From the NCBI GenBank assembly GCA_009761415.1, contig QUOL01000004.1:806001-870000 (forward strand): DNA of 64,000 nt, read 5' to 3'. The position numbers were made by a program, and so were the translations under genes. This DNA comes from Sarcomyxa edulis. Lineage: Eukaryota > Basidiomycota > Agaricomycetes > Agaricales > Mycenaceae. Under the pieces are notes generated by a model that saw only the letters and a program-made list of their open reading frames with translations, ran no database searches and was not told the DNA's origin. Positions within the stretch are counted from its first letter, which is position 1, and each line of letters begins with the position of its first letter. This document shows, piece after piece, positions 22,326-36,041 of the stretch.

Positions 22326-24183
22326 ATGTGCCAACACGATAGCCCAATGCCACCCTCTGGCCCTAGCGAGATGGTCGAAGTACCCCTCACGAATGGTACA
22401 AACGGCACAAATGTACTCAACGGAAACGGAAAGCGAGGGACGACTCAGTCTCAGAATGGACGTACACCACCCAAGAACCCGTATGCCCCTCGTGCATCCG
22501 ATTTCCTTAGTAACATCTCCAATTTCAACATTATCGAGAGCACACTCCGAGGTACGTACCGCATCGCTCCTGGTACGTTTCGAACAAAGCGCTGATCTAG
22601 TGACATTTGCACGAGTAGAAGGAGAACAATTTGCCAACGCTTTCTTCGACACCAAGACCAAGATCGCTATTGCCAGGGCTCTCGATGCCTTTGGTGTAGA
22701 GTATATTGAACTTACATCCCCTGCCGCCTCCGAACAGTCGCGAGCCGACTGTGAAGCAATTTGCAAGCTTGGACTCAAGGCCAAGATCCTCACACATATT
22801 CGGTGTCACATGGACGATGCACGTATCGCTGTAGAAACCGGTATGTTCAGTAACTCTCGCACCATATTAACACCATATTCATCATAAATTACCAGGTGTC
22901 GACGGTGTGGACGTAGTCATCGGTACCTCATCTTTCCTCCGTGAATTCTCTCATGGAAAGGACATGGCATACATCACCAAGACCGCCATTGAAGTAATCA
23001 ACTACGTCAAGTCCAAGAACATCGAAGTCCGATTTTCGTCCGAAGATTCCTTCCGTAGCGACCTCGTCGATCTGTTGAGCATATACCAGACAGTCGACAA
23101 GATTGGTGTCAACAGAGTCGGTATTGCTGATACTGTCGGATGTGCCAACCCAAGACAAGTTTACGAACTGGTCAGGACTTTGAGAGGCGTCGTGGGATGT
23201 GATATCGAGATTCATCTACACAACGACACTGGAATGGGTCAGTCTGCTTTTTTGTGACTGCCTAGAGTCGAAACTGATATAACTCCTTTAGCCATCGCAA
23301 ATGCGTACACAGCTCTTGAGGCTGGTGCAACCCACATTGATACATGTAAGCACTCTTTCTGCATGCCTGATGTATTGTTGCTAACATATCTTACATAGCT
23401 GTTCTCGGTATTGGCGAGCGTGTCGGTATTACTCCTTTAGGAGGACTCATTGCCTGCCTCTACGCCGCGAATCCTGAATACGTCAAGGCCAAATACAACC
23501 TTCCAATGCTCCGAGAAATCGAGAATCTCGTCGCAGAGGCTGTAGAGGTCAACATCCCCTTCATGAACCCCATCACGTGCGCTATATTTTCTTGAAATTC
23601 AAACTCTACGTCACCTAACATCTGTCGTCAGTGGGTACTGTGCATTTACGCACAAGGCTGGTATCCACGCCAAAGCTATCCTCAACAACCCAAGTACATA
23701 CGAGATCTTGAAGCCAGAAGATTTCGGATTGACTCGCTATGTCTCTATTGGGTATGTCATCCTCGTTAATGCCGCTCTATATGTCGTGCTAATGCTATTG
23801 TTTGCTAGACATCGTCTAACGGGATGGAACGCCGTCAAGTCTCGTGTTGAGCAACTCGGACTAACGCTCACTGATGCTGAGGTATGTTCATATCTCCCTT
23901 GCTCTGATCCTTCCTCTCCTTCTACTGCGACCTAACACTTCTACCGCTTCTCTAGATCAAGGACGCGACTGCCAAGATCAAGGAATTGGCCGATGTTCGT
24001 ACCCAATCCATGGACGACGTCGACTCCCTACTCCGTGTATACCACTCAGGCATCCAGTCTGGAGAACTCGCCGTCGGTCAGAAGGAGGCGTTCGATAGGC
24101 TCCTACGCAAGCATCGTCACGGTGATTCTACCAATGGAAGGGAACCCAGTTCCTCCACCGAACGCTCTGAGACCGATGCATAA
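22326..24183 (+). CDS. LYS20: Homocitrate synthase (alpha-aminoadipate lysine pathway)
   Basis: Condenses acetyl-CoA with 2-oxoglutarate, the first step of fungal lysine synthesis. Start 22326 gives a Gly/Asn-rich leader ([16 protein letters not shown]). The TIM-barrel domain begins [20 protein letters not shown] and continues with [94 protein letters not shown] (HxH metal site region), [14 protein letters not shown] and [20 protein letters not shown]. The tail holds [17 protein letters not shown] and ends ERSETDA at 24183. The gene is complete with about seven introns; the first splits the codon for the glutamate of STLREG. Confidence 0.95.
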
Positions 24184-25132
24184 GTGGATGGAATGGAATG
24201 GATGGATGGAGACGCAACCACACCAAAAAAAATCCAGAGCTCATGGATTGCAATATTTCTTCATGATGTACCGACCTATTTTTGCAGTTGTACTTTTTGT
24301 AATATCATTCACAGAACTAAAACATGATCTTGCACTGGCAGGAGTCCTAGTCACCGTTCGGCCTTCGCAACGAGCGCCTCTACTACGTTTCTATCCCCTC
24401 TGGCTCATGGCTTGTCGTCTGGCAGCTCTGAGTCTGTTGGATATTGATTGGATGACCAATCCGACGCTTTTTGGCGCCTCACCCGACCGCCTGCCATTCT
24501 CCACTCTTGACCTCTCCGATGCAACGAGGAAGGGCTTGACAGTGCCTCGTGATATGACCCACCATATAGACGAAATCCATACTACATATCCTTGCTGGCA
24601 GACTTGCAGACACCCCGTTCGGCGCCTCAGAGCTCAGCATGCTCGCGTCTCATCTCAGTTTGAACCTGCACCTCAGCAGAGAACTTCCAAAATAGATCAA
24701 GAATTATCAGAATCTATCTACCTATTTGACACAAATTGCAAGAGAGAAAAACATGCAGTACCTTGGTGATACAGAAAGGATGATGAAGAGTAACTCAAAA
24801 GCAGGGGATGGAATAAATAACGAGGAGAAGATCGTACTCCAATGATAGCAGATGAAGAGATGGTGGATGATTGGGATGGTATGATACGTATGCGGATAGG
24901 AATGCGAGATATGTGGACACTGAAATGAGAAACATGCACAAATGATATCGATGAAAACGAAACCAATGGTTGAGAGAACAGTTATTAGCCGAAAGAGTAT
25001 TGTACGAATTGAATGTTTGATTTTGGATGATGCAGTGTACCTGAAATGAAAGTAGACGTAGAGAGGTGATACCAGAGAAAGAGAGAAAGAAAGAAAGAAA
25101 GACTGCTGTTCGTGAAAGTCGTTCAAAAGATG
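24184..25132. other. Convergent 3' spacer with a purine-rich run
   Basis: This gap lies between the 3' ends of homocitrate synthase and the histidine kinase. A GAAA-type simple repeat occurs at about 25076-25101. A 258-codon ORF beginning inside the synthase (23993-24769) is in another frame and is not a gene. Confidence 0.6.
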
Positions 25133-28100
25133 CTATGATATGCCCAACTTGTGGAACATCTCATCTAGGGTCTTGAAAGCGACAGGCTTGACTAAACTGA
25201 ACACAGCGAGCGAAAATATCAGATAAAGCCGAGAGCATGTGAGAAGAAAGGACGACATACTAGCCATCGACTCCAGCATCAAAAGCTCGCCGCTTATCTT
25301 CAAGAGACGACATGCCTGTCAGAGCAAGGATTCGGGCCGACGAAAACTCGGCGTGAGCAGATTCTATTTGTCGAATTTCCGCAGTGGCACCAACTCCTGC
25401 AAAATCGTATGGGTGTTAGCTTGAAGCCATAACGGCGCCATGTGAGTAGACGTACCGTCGAGAACTGGCATGGATAAGTCCAAAAGGACGACGCTAGAAA
25501 GCAAAGTTCAGGGCACGATGTTGTGAGAAAAATCGAGGAAACACGGACTCAAATGGCCCTTCCCGCTCATAGACACTAACGCCGTCTCGTCCATCCACGG
25601 CATCTCGGTAATCGTAGCCCTAGAAATAAACGGTCAGTAAGAAGGTAAGACGGATCGTCAGATCCTTGTTGACGTACCTTTTTTCTAAGCCATCGTACAC
25701 TGGCCACAAAAAATAAATTAGCATCGGGAGACCGGAGATTGGTGTAAGACACACAGGAGATTACGAAGGATAGTATTGTCCTCTACAACCAGAACGCGGA
25801 ACCGGCGTTCACTGGTATCAATCGTACCAATCGACGATCTCAGCAACATCCCATTCGAGCCAACTGAAACCGTTGGGATAGAGGGGTCCGGAGGGGAGAC
25901 CGGCTCGTCTCTCTCCATCGTAGATGTCAAAGTCTTCCAATTTTGAGCTCCTGGATGTGCGGTTGTTGAACGAGCAGCCATCAGAGGCCGAATGGGGAAT
26001 GCTTCCCGAGGCCAATTACTTTCTGCTGAATGTCGCCGTGACATATGCGAAGCACCAGGTTTGTTCCATGTTTCATAGACCTCGGGTTCGGCCTCAAGGG
26101 GTGATCCTGATACTTCGGGCTCCCCAATTTTGAGTGCATGCAAACAGAGCTTGAGGACAGACCGGAGGCGAGAGGGTCCACCAGGTTTGTATACAATGCG
26201 ACAAAAACCACCGATTCGTTCGTAATCACTGCTGATCGATAAGATTTCCGGGTTCCCTCGAGAGGCGGAAAGGATGATGAATGGTCGACTGATATCTCGT
26301 GCTTCTGTCGCCGTCACCACAGGAGTCGGATCGTCGTTTAGTATGACGATGTCACCAAGTTCCGGGGAATCCGTCGGTTGGATTTCAAAGCCCCACCAGG
26401 ACACGAGGTACGTGCGTATGACATTGTAGAAGAGCTGGATGCCCCTGTGGTGTTCGCTGAACCCGATGAGCGATATAGTCAGAGGTTTGGGAGCGCCGTC
26501 GAATTTGAAGGGTTCCATATCAGAGCAGTATCCACTTTCCACCGGCTCTGCACAGAAGGTGACTCTGATTTCGGTACCAGAGCCTTCTTCACTGCAGACA
26601 TCAACTTTGCCACCCACACTCTCCGACTTTACGATACTGTGAACAATAGCTAAACCGAGACCTGTGCCAGTTTGTAAAGGATTCTCTTGGGAGAAGGGAT
26701 GGAACAGTTGGTTCTGCGAAAGACATGCATTGGAAAAAGGAAAAATTAACTTCGTATTTGTCGACTGACCTTCAGAAACTTTTGACCAATTCCCTGTTTG
26801 TAAAAGGGTCAATCATGAATCGAAACCTAACAGCCAACAAACACACCTTCCCTGTGTCAAGGACGGATAGCTCAACCTTGACCTTTCCTGCAGGATCGTC
26901 TGGCGAAGGTGGCAGCTGACGTAGAACGACGTGGATATAACCATCCTAAATCAACTGAACTTCAACACGGAGTCGAGGAATACCAGTTCATAGAAAGGAG
27001 TATATACCTCTGTGAACTTCAGGCTGTTACCGAACACATTCATCAGCACCCGACGAATGCCACCCTTTTCGCATTTGAGTTCCCATCCCTGGAAGAGAGA
27101 GAACGAACACAATTAAGTATCACCCTGTGAAAAAACAACAAACGGAATGAAACATACTCCTTGACGGAACCCGATATCCACGATGGTCTCGACGTGATTT
27201 CGACGAGAAAGGGGTTGACCGTGTTCCTCCATTGGTGGTGAATACACGCTACCGATGCCCGAGTCACGCATGACAGCTGTCCGAGCGCGATGCCCTATCC
27301 AGCATCCATCCACTGCCTCTTCTACCAGTTGCATCAAGTCCACTCTAATGTATATAAGATAGACAGACGTTAATTGTTTGGCTATGAAGAGTGCATAGAA
27401 TCAACGGTCAGAAAAACAAACCTTGTAGGCATGATGACATGATCGACTCCTCCAGATCTTGAATTACCGCTGAGCTTGGTAAAATCAAGAACATGGTTCA
27501 CAGTCTCGACCAACGAGGTCCCGCAAGCCTGGACAGTCTGGAGGTAGGAAACCTGGCTATGATTCAGAGGACTTTCGCTCAACAACTCGGCAGCGGCTAA
27601 TATCTGTGGAGAAAGAAGACGGTCTTGAGTCAAAGAGCTGCAGAAGGAACAAGGGTCTAGACATACGCCATGCAAGGGCGTCCGTAACTCGTGAGAAACA
27701 CTGCAGAGTAACAAACATCAACTTGCTGGAAAGATTCAGGAATAAACGGTACCTGAAGACTCACTTGGAAATGAAGAGACTTTTCGCCTTGTCAGCAATG
27801 ATCATCCGTCGTTTGAGGACAGCAGATAAAATGATGACACCTATTGCTCGTAAGTACGATAGTTCATGACCCTCCAGCTGCAATTAGAATTAGCATCCCA
27901 AGCTTCTCCAAGGAAAACAGTACGAACAAAACGCTTTGTTTGATCCGAAGAATTGTACGCGCACAACAACGCAAAGGGTCGTTTATCGATGTTGAAGATC
28001 GGGACCACTGTAGAGAAACATACATAAGCATCAAATGAAGGCATGCCACCCAACAATCACGAGCCAGAAAAAAGTGCTCACTCAGAGCATACTGAATCCT

Positions 28101-31100
28101 CGTCGGCAAAAACGGCCGAAAGCTAACAGGTACAATCCCCTCCGACGTCTGCCCATCCGGATGCTTATCGAAAAACGCATTCAACTTTTTATACTCATCC
28201 GACGAAAGCGACCTCGTCGTCGTCTCCATCTGCGGGTCACCGAAATGCATAACCACAGAGACAGACCCCTCCGCGTTCATGGACTCGACCACCTCGCAGT
28301 GCGATACGTCCATCACGATGACGCCTTCGACGTCTAGGGTTTCTTTGACGAGTTTGGCCGCTCGGTCGTAGACTTCATCCATGGATGCGCCGACGATGAG
28401 GTCTGGGCGGTCGTCTTTGTTGTGCGCTTGGGCTTCGGTGTCGATCTCTAGGCATTCCCTGCTGAACCTCTCCATCTGATGAACGAGGAAAGCAAAGAAA
28501 GTTCAATAAGCCACTTTCGACCAGCACATGCTTGGTTGAGCTTACCGAAGTCTGTATACGAGCGCGAATCCGCAATTGAATCTACGCGATCTAATCAGCC
28601 AGAGCACCCAACCAACCAGAATAAGCCATCAAAATACATACACTATCTCGCCAAAGCTCCATCTCTCGCATCACGATAGCCTGCAACCCAAAACGTCAAT
28701 AACAAATACCATGATTATAATCAAAAAATGATGGGAAAAACATACCGCAAATTCCTTCAAGGTATGTCGATTACGAGGCGAGAATTCTTCCCTCGGTGCG
28801 TCATCGATCACAGCTAGGCTAAACATTCCGTCCGTCCGTCAGTTACTTAATGATTGAATTAGGGGCACAAGCTGGTATCGTTGAGGCTTACGTTCCGATG
28901 TTAAACCCCTCCTCGGTACGCAAAGGCGCTCCTGCAAAGAACCGGATGTATGGGGGGCCTGTCACCAGGGGCTGCCGGACGTCGATTGATGTTAAAGCAT
29001 GTAAAGAGGGAAAAGGGAGATGAGAAAGAGTGCGTACATTTTTCGCAAACCGCCAATCGGTATGACTATCGAGAACGACCATCGGTTCGTCTCGTCTATC
29101 GCATACATATACATCAGCTTCACCTACACGGAAACCCAAAGAACCGTTCCGTCGAATGAAAAGACTAACCTCTGCAGTATAGCATGAGCGCTAAACGAAT
29201 GAATACGCGGACAGCTTTTATGATTGAATCCCGCTTTAAAACACATACACATGTGACCACCACGCAAAGAGAAAAAAAGATGAGCACACACAAGATCAAG
29301 TAACAGAGAGAAAAAAGGGATCCGGGACACACACATTCTGATTTAAACCACTGCTCATTCTCATCAATCAACGAGATCATAACACCTTTCGCATTGAACA
29401 CCAATTTTGCGAGGTGTGCTATCCGGTCAAAGTTAGGATCCGGACCGGTGTTCCAGATGTTGAACCTGTTGAGTTGGCGGGATTTCATGTGTCAGATGAA
29501 TTCGAAGGATCAAATAATAAGAAGAAGAAAGAGGATAGAAAACCAAAACCAAAACAGAGAATCCCACACTCACTTATACAACGCCCTCCTCCTCTCAAAC
29601 TCATTATACGGATCCGGAGGAACGAGATACCCCAACTCATTAAACGACTGTTCCTCCCTAATCACTCTCCCCATTTTACCGCCCGTACCCGTCCCCACAC
29701 TCTCAGCGGCAACCCTCCCCCCGGGATACCTCGACTCCCGAGAATGCGACGCAGGCAGCGGAGATGACGTCTGTCGCGTTAGACAGATCCTGCGCGGGTG
29801 CGGGGCTGGTACTGGTACGGACATGGTGACTAGGTTTTGAGTGTGGGTGTGGGTGTGGTTGTGGGTGTTAGGTGGGAGTGCGAGTGGGATGGGGAGGGAG
29901 AGTGAGAGTTCGGAAGGTGGACTGGTGGTGTTAGCGTTAGCGTTGGTGTTAGTATTGGTGTGGCCAAAGTAATCCGTATCGAGAGCGGTTGATCCATGGG
30001 TGACAGGCGCGGATGCTGCTGTTGGGAATGTGGAGCCGAAGGCGCTGTTGGTGCTGTAGACGCGATGCTGGGTAGGTATAGGTTCGGAATGAGGCGTTGG
30101 AGATGGGTCGGTGTCGGGTGGTGTTGGGGATACAACATCGTCTTCAACTTCATCGTCGTCTTCATCCTCCTCTCCATCTCTATCCTCACCTTGATCTTCA
30201 TCCCTGTCCCGCATATCCGTATCTTCGAGAGTCGATAACGGACTATTGTTGCTACCACCATTCCCATTCCCAATACTCGCACCACTCCCACTCCCACTCC
30301 CACTCCCCGAATGCCCATGCCCCGAAACAAACCCAAACCCCCTCTCCCCATCAACATCCTGCGTCCCCTCCCAAAAACTCGTCAACCTCGTCTTCCTAAT
30401 CGTCCCCCCAGGCGTCATAGGGTCCTGACTAATAATATACTCCGGCGGATGCGATCCAGGGATCGTAGCAGTGACATTCCGGAAGGGATCTGTTAGTTCG
30501 TATTCGGGTGAGGGCAAGGCGAGGGGGGAGAGATTCACCCGCGCCGCTGCCCAGCGCATGGTGGCGACTGTTGTTTGGAGGTCTGTGTTGTTGGGTAAGG
30601 AGCCGCTGGCGGAGGTGCTGTGGGGGGTGTGGGCGTGGGTGTGGGTGTGGATGGAGGAGGGGGAGGTGAAATCGAGGGGTGAGGGGGAGAGACTTGGGGT
30701 GTTGGAGAATGAGTTTCGGAATCGGTGCGCGGGGAGGGGGAGTTTGAGGGGTACGGTGCTGCGGAATTTGTTCCGTATGGAGGGGGTGGAGGGGGTTATG
30801 GGTGTTGGTTGGGAGTGTGAGTGGGAGTGGGATTGGAAGGATCCATCGGAGGTGAGGATATTGATATTGTTCGTTTCCGGGTCACTTAGATGGGATACGT
30901 GAGTATTTGAGGGTGAGGTTTTTGGCGTCTGGCTTGAGCTCGTAGTGGAGATGGACGGAGTAGTCTCCCGTGAACCATCCGTGACGACGTACGAATCAGC
31001 CGTAGCCGGTACAGAAGAAGGAGGTTCGGAGAGTGTATACGACTGCGGGGATGTCATAACAATGGATGAACGTGGAGGTGTCGGTGTCCGACGGGGATCC

Positions 31101-31630
31101 CACCTTCCTAGCGCGTAGGCATTGATGAACGTAGCCCAGTCGTATTCGAAGACGTCTTCGTCGCCTACGCCTACTTTTGATGAGTCTCCGGGGAGACTGG
31201 CGGATAAGGGGTCTTCTTCGGAGCCGTGGAATGGAGACGACAAGGGACCTGTGTGAGCTTGTGTATTTAGCTTTCGGTGGGGTGAGGTATGAGAGGTAGA
31301 TAGGGAGAGAGCAATGAACGCGCCTGGACTGAACCCACTATCTGACCCGTCGTCTTCACTGACAGTCTGCATGTGCGTGAAAGAGTCTGGTCTTCTTCCT
31401 GCAGGTGATGGTAAAGACGGTAGTAGAGTATGTTCCTCCATTGACGGAGCTGTTGACGGTCTTGAGGGTCTCCGAGCGGGTTTCTTTTGAGAAGAAGACG
31501 ATATTCGAATTGGCTGGGCAGGGGTACGGGGCACTGGTAGAGCTGTTCCATTGAGATTGAACAAAGGCATTGCTGCTGTTGAAGCTGCGGTTCCTCCACC
31601 ATCTGTCCTTGGAGGAATGGTGTCTTGCAT
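25133..31630 (-). CDS. Hybrid histidine kinase with GAF domain and receiver
   Basis: Two-component hybrid sensor kinase that should phosphorylate an HPt protein and feed the HOG-type MAPK route. Start 31630 opens an exon of about 680 codons that is low-complexity (His-Thr, Gly-Ser and Asn-Thr runs) and ends [23 protein letters not shown]-type exons follow: [45 protein letters not shown] and [18 protein letters not shown] second sensor-like stretch includes [17 protein letters not shown]. The dimerisation box is [12 protein letters not shown]; the ATPase boxes are [13 protein letters not shown] (N), SVLDTGKGIG (G1) and [15 protein letters not shown] (G2). The receiver has [27 protein letters not shown] (phospho-Asp), LALTGMSS and LVKPV, ending at 25133. 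All catalytic boxes are present. The signal sensed is unknown. Confidence 0.9.
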
Positions 31631-32731
31631 TCCCTGTAAAAAAGTATAGCAAGATGGGGTAGTATCAAGAAGAGATGCAGATGCAGATGCAGATCATGGG
31701 GAGATATTGAGAGAAAGTGCTTGGTCTAATGAGAGATGTATGTCTAGAGGAAAGAGAGGGCCTATGAAGGGGATGTTTGAGTGATTTCTTTTGGAGTGCC
31801 TTTAGTTGGAACTCTTTCTCAGGGAAGGCTCCACCTAACCAGACAGGTCTTTTTCCGATTTCCGATAGAGATTACTGACGTCACTGCCGAGAACCAGCGC
31901 ACCCACGACAGCAGCTGGCACTGGCAGGGGACTACAGCCTATGTCAGAGGATCTGCGACATGTCTTTCACTCCACGGAGAATACCCGGAGACTGTCGACG
32001 ACTCGAGTCACTCGACGACACGACTCTAACGCGGACAACCACTACAGGGCTAGTAGGTGCTAGCATGGCATTAGTTTACTGATAGTACTAATCGGCCCCC
32101 GTACCCCACGGATGCCCCACGTTCGAGTGCCTGCCTTGTATCCAAGGTCTATCAACGCGATCCCCGCATACGGCGGAAGACTCTCAACCTTCGGCGAATT
32201 CCCCTCCAAGAGACGCACCAACAGCGCTGAGCGCTCTAGCTCAGATCAGATGGGGACGGAGCTTGCCACATACCCAACATCTAGAACGAGTAGCTATCAT
32301 GCAGTAACTCCACTCAGTGGCATGCGATGTACAGGAATTGTGACTCTTTTGAGTACAGAGAACTTGGACAGGAAGGCGTTGAAGTGCCGACGACAGAACC
32401 TTTGAGATTCGAGAAGTTTGACAAATCTTGAGAATCGTTCGGAGAAGTCAAGGAAACCGATGGAAGGAGGTTACGTTAGGAGTCTATCAATACAGCTGGG
32501 TTGCTTGCTCATCGTCGACATACGGGCGTTCGCTTCCACCCGGTGAGTCCCTGCAAGTCGAAGGCTGTTGAAGTGGAGGATAGAAAGAGACTGCAGTCAC
32601 AACCTGCAAGTCACGCTGCTAAATGCGGTATCGATTGTTTTATACGCACTCCTCAGCCAAGCAACTCCACGTGGTCCCAAAAATAACTTCAACTATCGAA
32701 CATCCCAGTCTCACCGTTCCCACCACCTGGC
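31631..32731. promoter_or_regulatory. 1.1 kb divergent promoter region, histidine kinase / TFIIIA
   Basis: No gene recognised. It separates divergent start codons. Around 31988-32025 there is a cluster of ACTCG/CGAGT pentamers resembling one at 57160-57250. Confidence 0.5.
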
Positions 32732-34704
32732 ATGGCCTCTTCTCCAGTGCTCATCCAGTCCAACAACATCCTCGGGAAACGAAAAACCCGCAACGACGAT
32801 TCATATATCCTCTACCTCGCATCCAGTCCAGATCCGAACCCTCAATCCGACTCTGACTTTGAACTACCACAACCACACCCACAGCCGCAACCGACAGCTT
32901 CCTCCAGCAAACTCCCACCGATCCTGATCAACGGCACCCTAGTTCCCAACACCAAAAAGCGATACAAATGTACCTACCAAGGATGCGATAAATCATACAC
33001 TAAACCATCTCGTTTAGATGAACATGAACGGTCACATACAGGACAGGTAAGCACCGCCGCGCACACACACCCCAGTCCCAGAGACACAGAACACTTAGAG
33101 CTCACCTTCCCTACTCTTCACCCCTTACCTGGAACATGTAGCGTCCCTTCATATGCCCCACATGCACCAAATCATACCTCCGTGAAAGCCATCTACAAGC
33201 CCACACCCGTAGTCACCTCCCAGAATCATCTCGCCCCCTCGCGTGTCCCGAACCAAATTGCTCGAAACGGTTTTGGACTGCACAACATCTTAGGGTACAT
33301 GAGGATTGGCATAATGGTGCTCGTCCGTTTCTAGTAAGCACACGTTCGAATTTAGGACGGTTCGTCTTGAATGCTAACGAGATAACTTTGATTTGGTGGA
33401 TGGTGAAGTGCCCAACACCATCATGCAACGAAGCGTTCGCGAAACACCACCAGCTAAGATCTCACATCTGTTCGACCCACGCTCCACCAGGGACGAAACC
33501 GTATCAGTGCACACATGAAGGATGCGACAAATCGTCCACTACTAATCAGAAATTACGGACTCATTCGAAGGTCCATGATGGTGAGGATCTCTCATTCCTC
33601 ATTCCTCGTTCCTTCCTCTATCCCCGTTTCTCCCTCAAATATCTAATACTAATACTGACCCTGCATCCCCTCAGAAAAACGCTACACATGCATCCACCCC
33701 ACCTGTCTTCCCCAACCCAACACCACCACCGCCCAACAACCCACATACTACCCAACATGGACATCCCTCCAACACCACCTCCGCACCGCCCACCCTCCCA
33801 CATGCACGCACCCAACATGTAAGAGTAAGACGTTCTCGTCGCAGAAGGGACTTCGTGCGCATATGAAGATACATGAGGAGAGGGAGGTTGAGTTGCAATT
33901 GGAGGTGGGTTTGGAGTTGGGTTTGGGTTTGGGATGTGGGGGTGAGGATGGGGGTGGGGGTGGGGGAGAGGATGAGGGAGAGGAAGGAGAGAGCAGGCCG
34001 AGGAAAAGGCAGAGAAGGAGGGGTGGGGAGATGGGGAGAGATTGGGTTTGTGATGTTGAGGGATGTGGGAAGGATTTCAAATCTGTGCGTCCTCTCTCTC
34101 TCTCTCTCGCTCTTATTCAATCTCACATCTATTTACATTCTCATGCGCTGACTCACCCAACCATCTCCATATCCACACACACACACAGAAAAAAGCCCTC
34201 ACAACACATACGAACGTCACACACCTCGGTAGACGCGATCATATCTGTCCACACCCGGAATGTGGACGACGTGCATTTGGGTATAAACATCTTTTGCAGA
34301 GGCATCTTGGTAGAGTTCATTCTGGTGAGGGGTCGGGGTCGGGGTCAGGGTCAGAGGACGACGAAGAAGAAAGAGAACGAGACACCGACGATACCGACGC
34401 ACCCATCGACATCGACTTACTCACCGGGACGACCTACGCACGACACGCCGCAGAGAAAGTTATCACCGCTAAAGCGCTCATGTGTCCGTACCCACATGAT
34501 ATGGATGGTCTCGTCTATACCGCCTCAGCAGCAGACGCCTCTACGTCTAGATTGCAATTGTTAGGGGGGAAAGGATGCGGATACGTATTCAGTCGCGCGT
34601 ACGATCTACGGAGACATCTGAAATCTACACATGGGGTGGAGGTGCAGAAGGAGAGCGTGGAGGGTTGGGTCGGTGAGAGGAGGGCGAGGGCGATGCGGGG
34701 GTGA
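32732..34704 (+). CDS. TFIIIA: Transcription factor IIIA, nine C2H2 zinc fingers
   Basis: TFIIIA binds the internal promoter of 5S rRNA genes and recruits TFIIIC. Start 32732 gives MASSPVLIQSNNILGKRK. Nine fingers are spread over several exons: YKCTYQGCDKSYTKPSRLDE; FICPTCTKSYLRESHLQAHT; LACPEPNCSKRFWTAQHLRV; KCPTPSCNEAFAKHHQLRSH; YQCTHEGCDKSSTTNQKLRT; YTCIHPTC...; TCTHPTCKSKTFSSQKGLRA; WVCDVEGCGKDFKSKKALTT; and HICPHPECGRRAFGYKHLLQ. A Glu/Gly-rich insert (about 33885-34030) sits between fingers 7 and 8. A further C2H2-like unit (KGCGYVFSRAYDLRRHLKS) lies near the C-terminal end at 34704. Nine fingers with CxxxxC spacing is the TFIIIA signature. A damaged copy of finger 9 and its downstream region lies at 38328-38690. 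Confidence 0.85.
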
Positions 34705-36041
34705 CAGTCAGTCACTCTGGTTCAAGTTGTTTTCGTTTCGTTTTGTTTCGTTTTACTCATGCATATGCTTTCGTGTTACTGTTACCCTACTACTCCGTCC
34801 ACTACATTACAAGTCCATCATCATCATCTTACGTTCCCTCGAAAAACTCAAGAAGGGAAAAATGCCACCGTGGGTAATCCAAGATTCAGTTAAAAAATCA
34901 TCATCATGTAACCTGAGAGAAAGATAAGACTGACCTCCTCTGATCCATCCTTTCTGTCTCCTCTTTGAATCCGTCAGCCAGCTCCTGAAACTTGGTCTCA
35001 CGTACTCGCACCATCCGAGTCGATCTAAAGTTAGAGATTTCTTCTTTGTGCCGTTTGGCCCGCTCCACAAGCTCACAACTAAGTTCCTCGCTAGCGAACG
35101 TGGGTCTTCGATTCATCATTCAATTACCGTAGCCCGTAGAGAAATTGTAGAGACGACCGTAAATTGGGAAGACCTTGCGCGGCATGGACATACGAAGATA
35201 ATCATGTCCGTCGGATCGTTCATACGTAGATTGGACTAAATTAAATGTTGATTAGTGTCCGGATGGTCATCGTTCCGCAACACTACTCACCGAAAAATAA
35301 CCCATTACTCTGTGCAACGAACTACAAACAACGTCAACGGAGGAGACATCGGGTTTGATATAATGGATGGACGTACGCAATCCTTTACTCGGACGAGTGA
35401 GCTGGCATTGACATTTCAATGTGGATCAAGTGGTTTTAAGTATAATGGCACTCCTGTGTTATGATGAACGACGAAGACGATGGACGTTTGTTGTAGACTT
35501 TTAACCTTCTTGCTTCGTGGACTACCGTCGGACGGAATGATTAAGGAACTTCAAGTTGCTTGTCGAAGCGCCACACATCTCGTAGGGTTCGTAGGATTTT
35601 GGCGTGACAAGAGCTGACGGATCGGAACTAAATTATGTGGATGAAGTTCTAAGAATTCTAAGAGTAAGAGTCAGTATTTTATCGGTAAGTTGCGACTCGA
35701 GTAGTCGTTCATACAGAGAACTTATCTCTCTGTTCGCATCAGTTGGACAAGTCTCCTACGGAGTCCCACCTGGACGTCCTGGGCTGTCGAAAATATGTAG
35801 CTCTTTTGAGCTATCACAAAAATCGATCAAGGGTGCACGCGTGCACGTGTGACTCGGCGAAGATGACTGCCTGACGCGAGTCACGTGAACGCGACGTTCA
35901 GATTCCCAGCGTGTCACACAGTCACAGCTCCGCCACTCCTTCGTACTTTGTTCGTACTAACAACCACCATCTACCACCATTCACACTACTCAATTTCGCT
36001 CACACCCGAAGACACGAATCACCTGTATACTTATCTTTGCT
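34705..36041. other. 1.3 kb region with a decayed GTPase copy and a promoter
   Basis: TFIIIA 3' flank, then a degenerate GTPase copy (listed separately at 34860-35640), then about 400 bases upstream of the crinkler-like gene. CGAGT pentamers recur around 35695 and 35855-35885. Confidence 0.5.
34860..35640 (-). pseudogene. Decayed copy of the AIG1-like GTPase gene
   Basis: Read on the minus strand, 34920-35100 encodes a broken coiled coil (SEELSCELVERAKRHKEE) that parallels the GTPase tails elsewhere (EELSRELAAQNKRHEEE). Bases 34861-34935 resemble the intron region at 39110-39165. Bases 35260-35460 and 35490-35610 resemble the GTPase 5' exon and upstream region of the copies at 40250-40660 and 42230-42700, with a corrupted remnant of the start exon. 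The G3 and DFRMGG exons are missing, so it cannot make a GTPase. Confidence 0.6.

Noticed and set aside
23993..24769. 258-codon plus-strand ORF
   Set aside because: Overlaps the last homocitrate synthase exons in another frame and continues into the 3' flank; no domain seen.
33863..34564. 233-codon ORF overlapping TFIIIA
   Set aside because: It follows the TFIIIA frame only in its first part and then reads through an intron into another frame.
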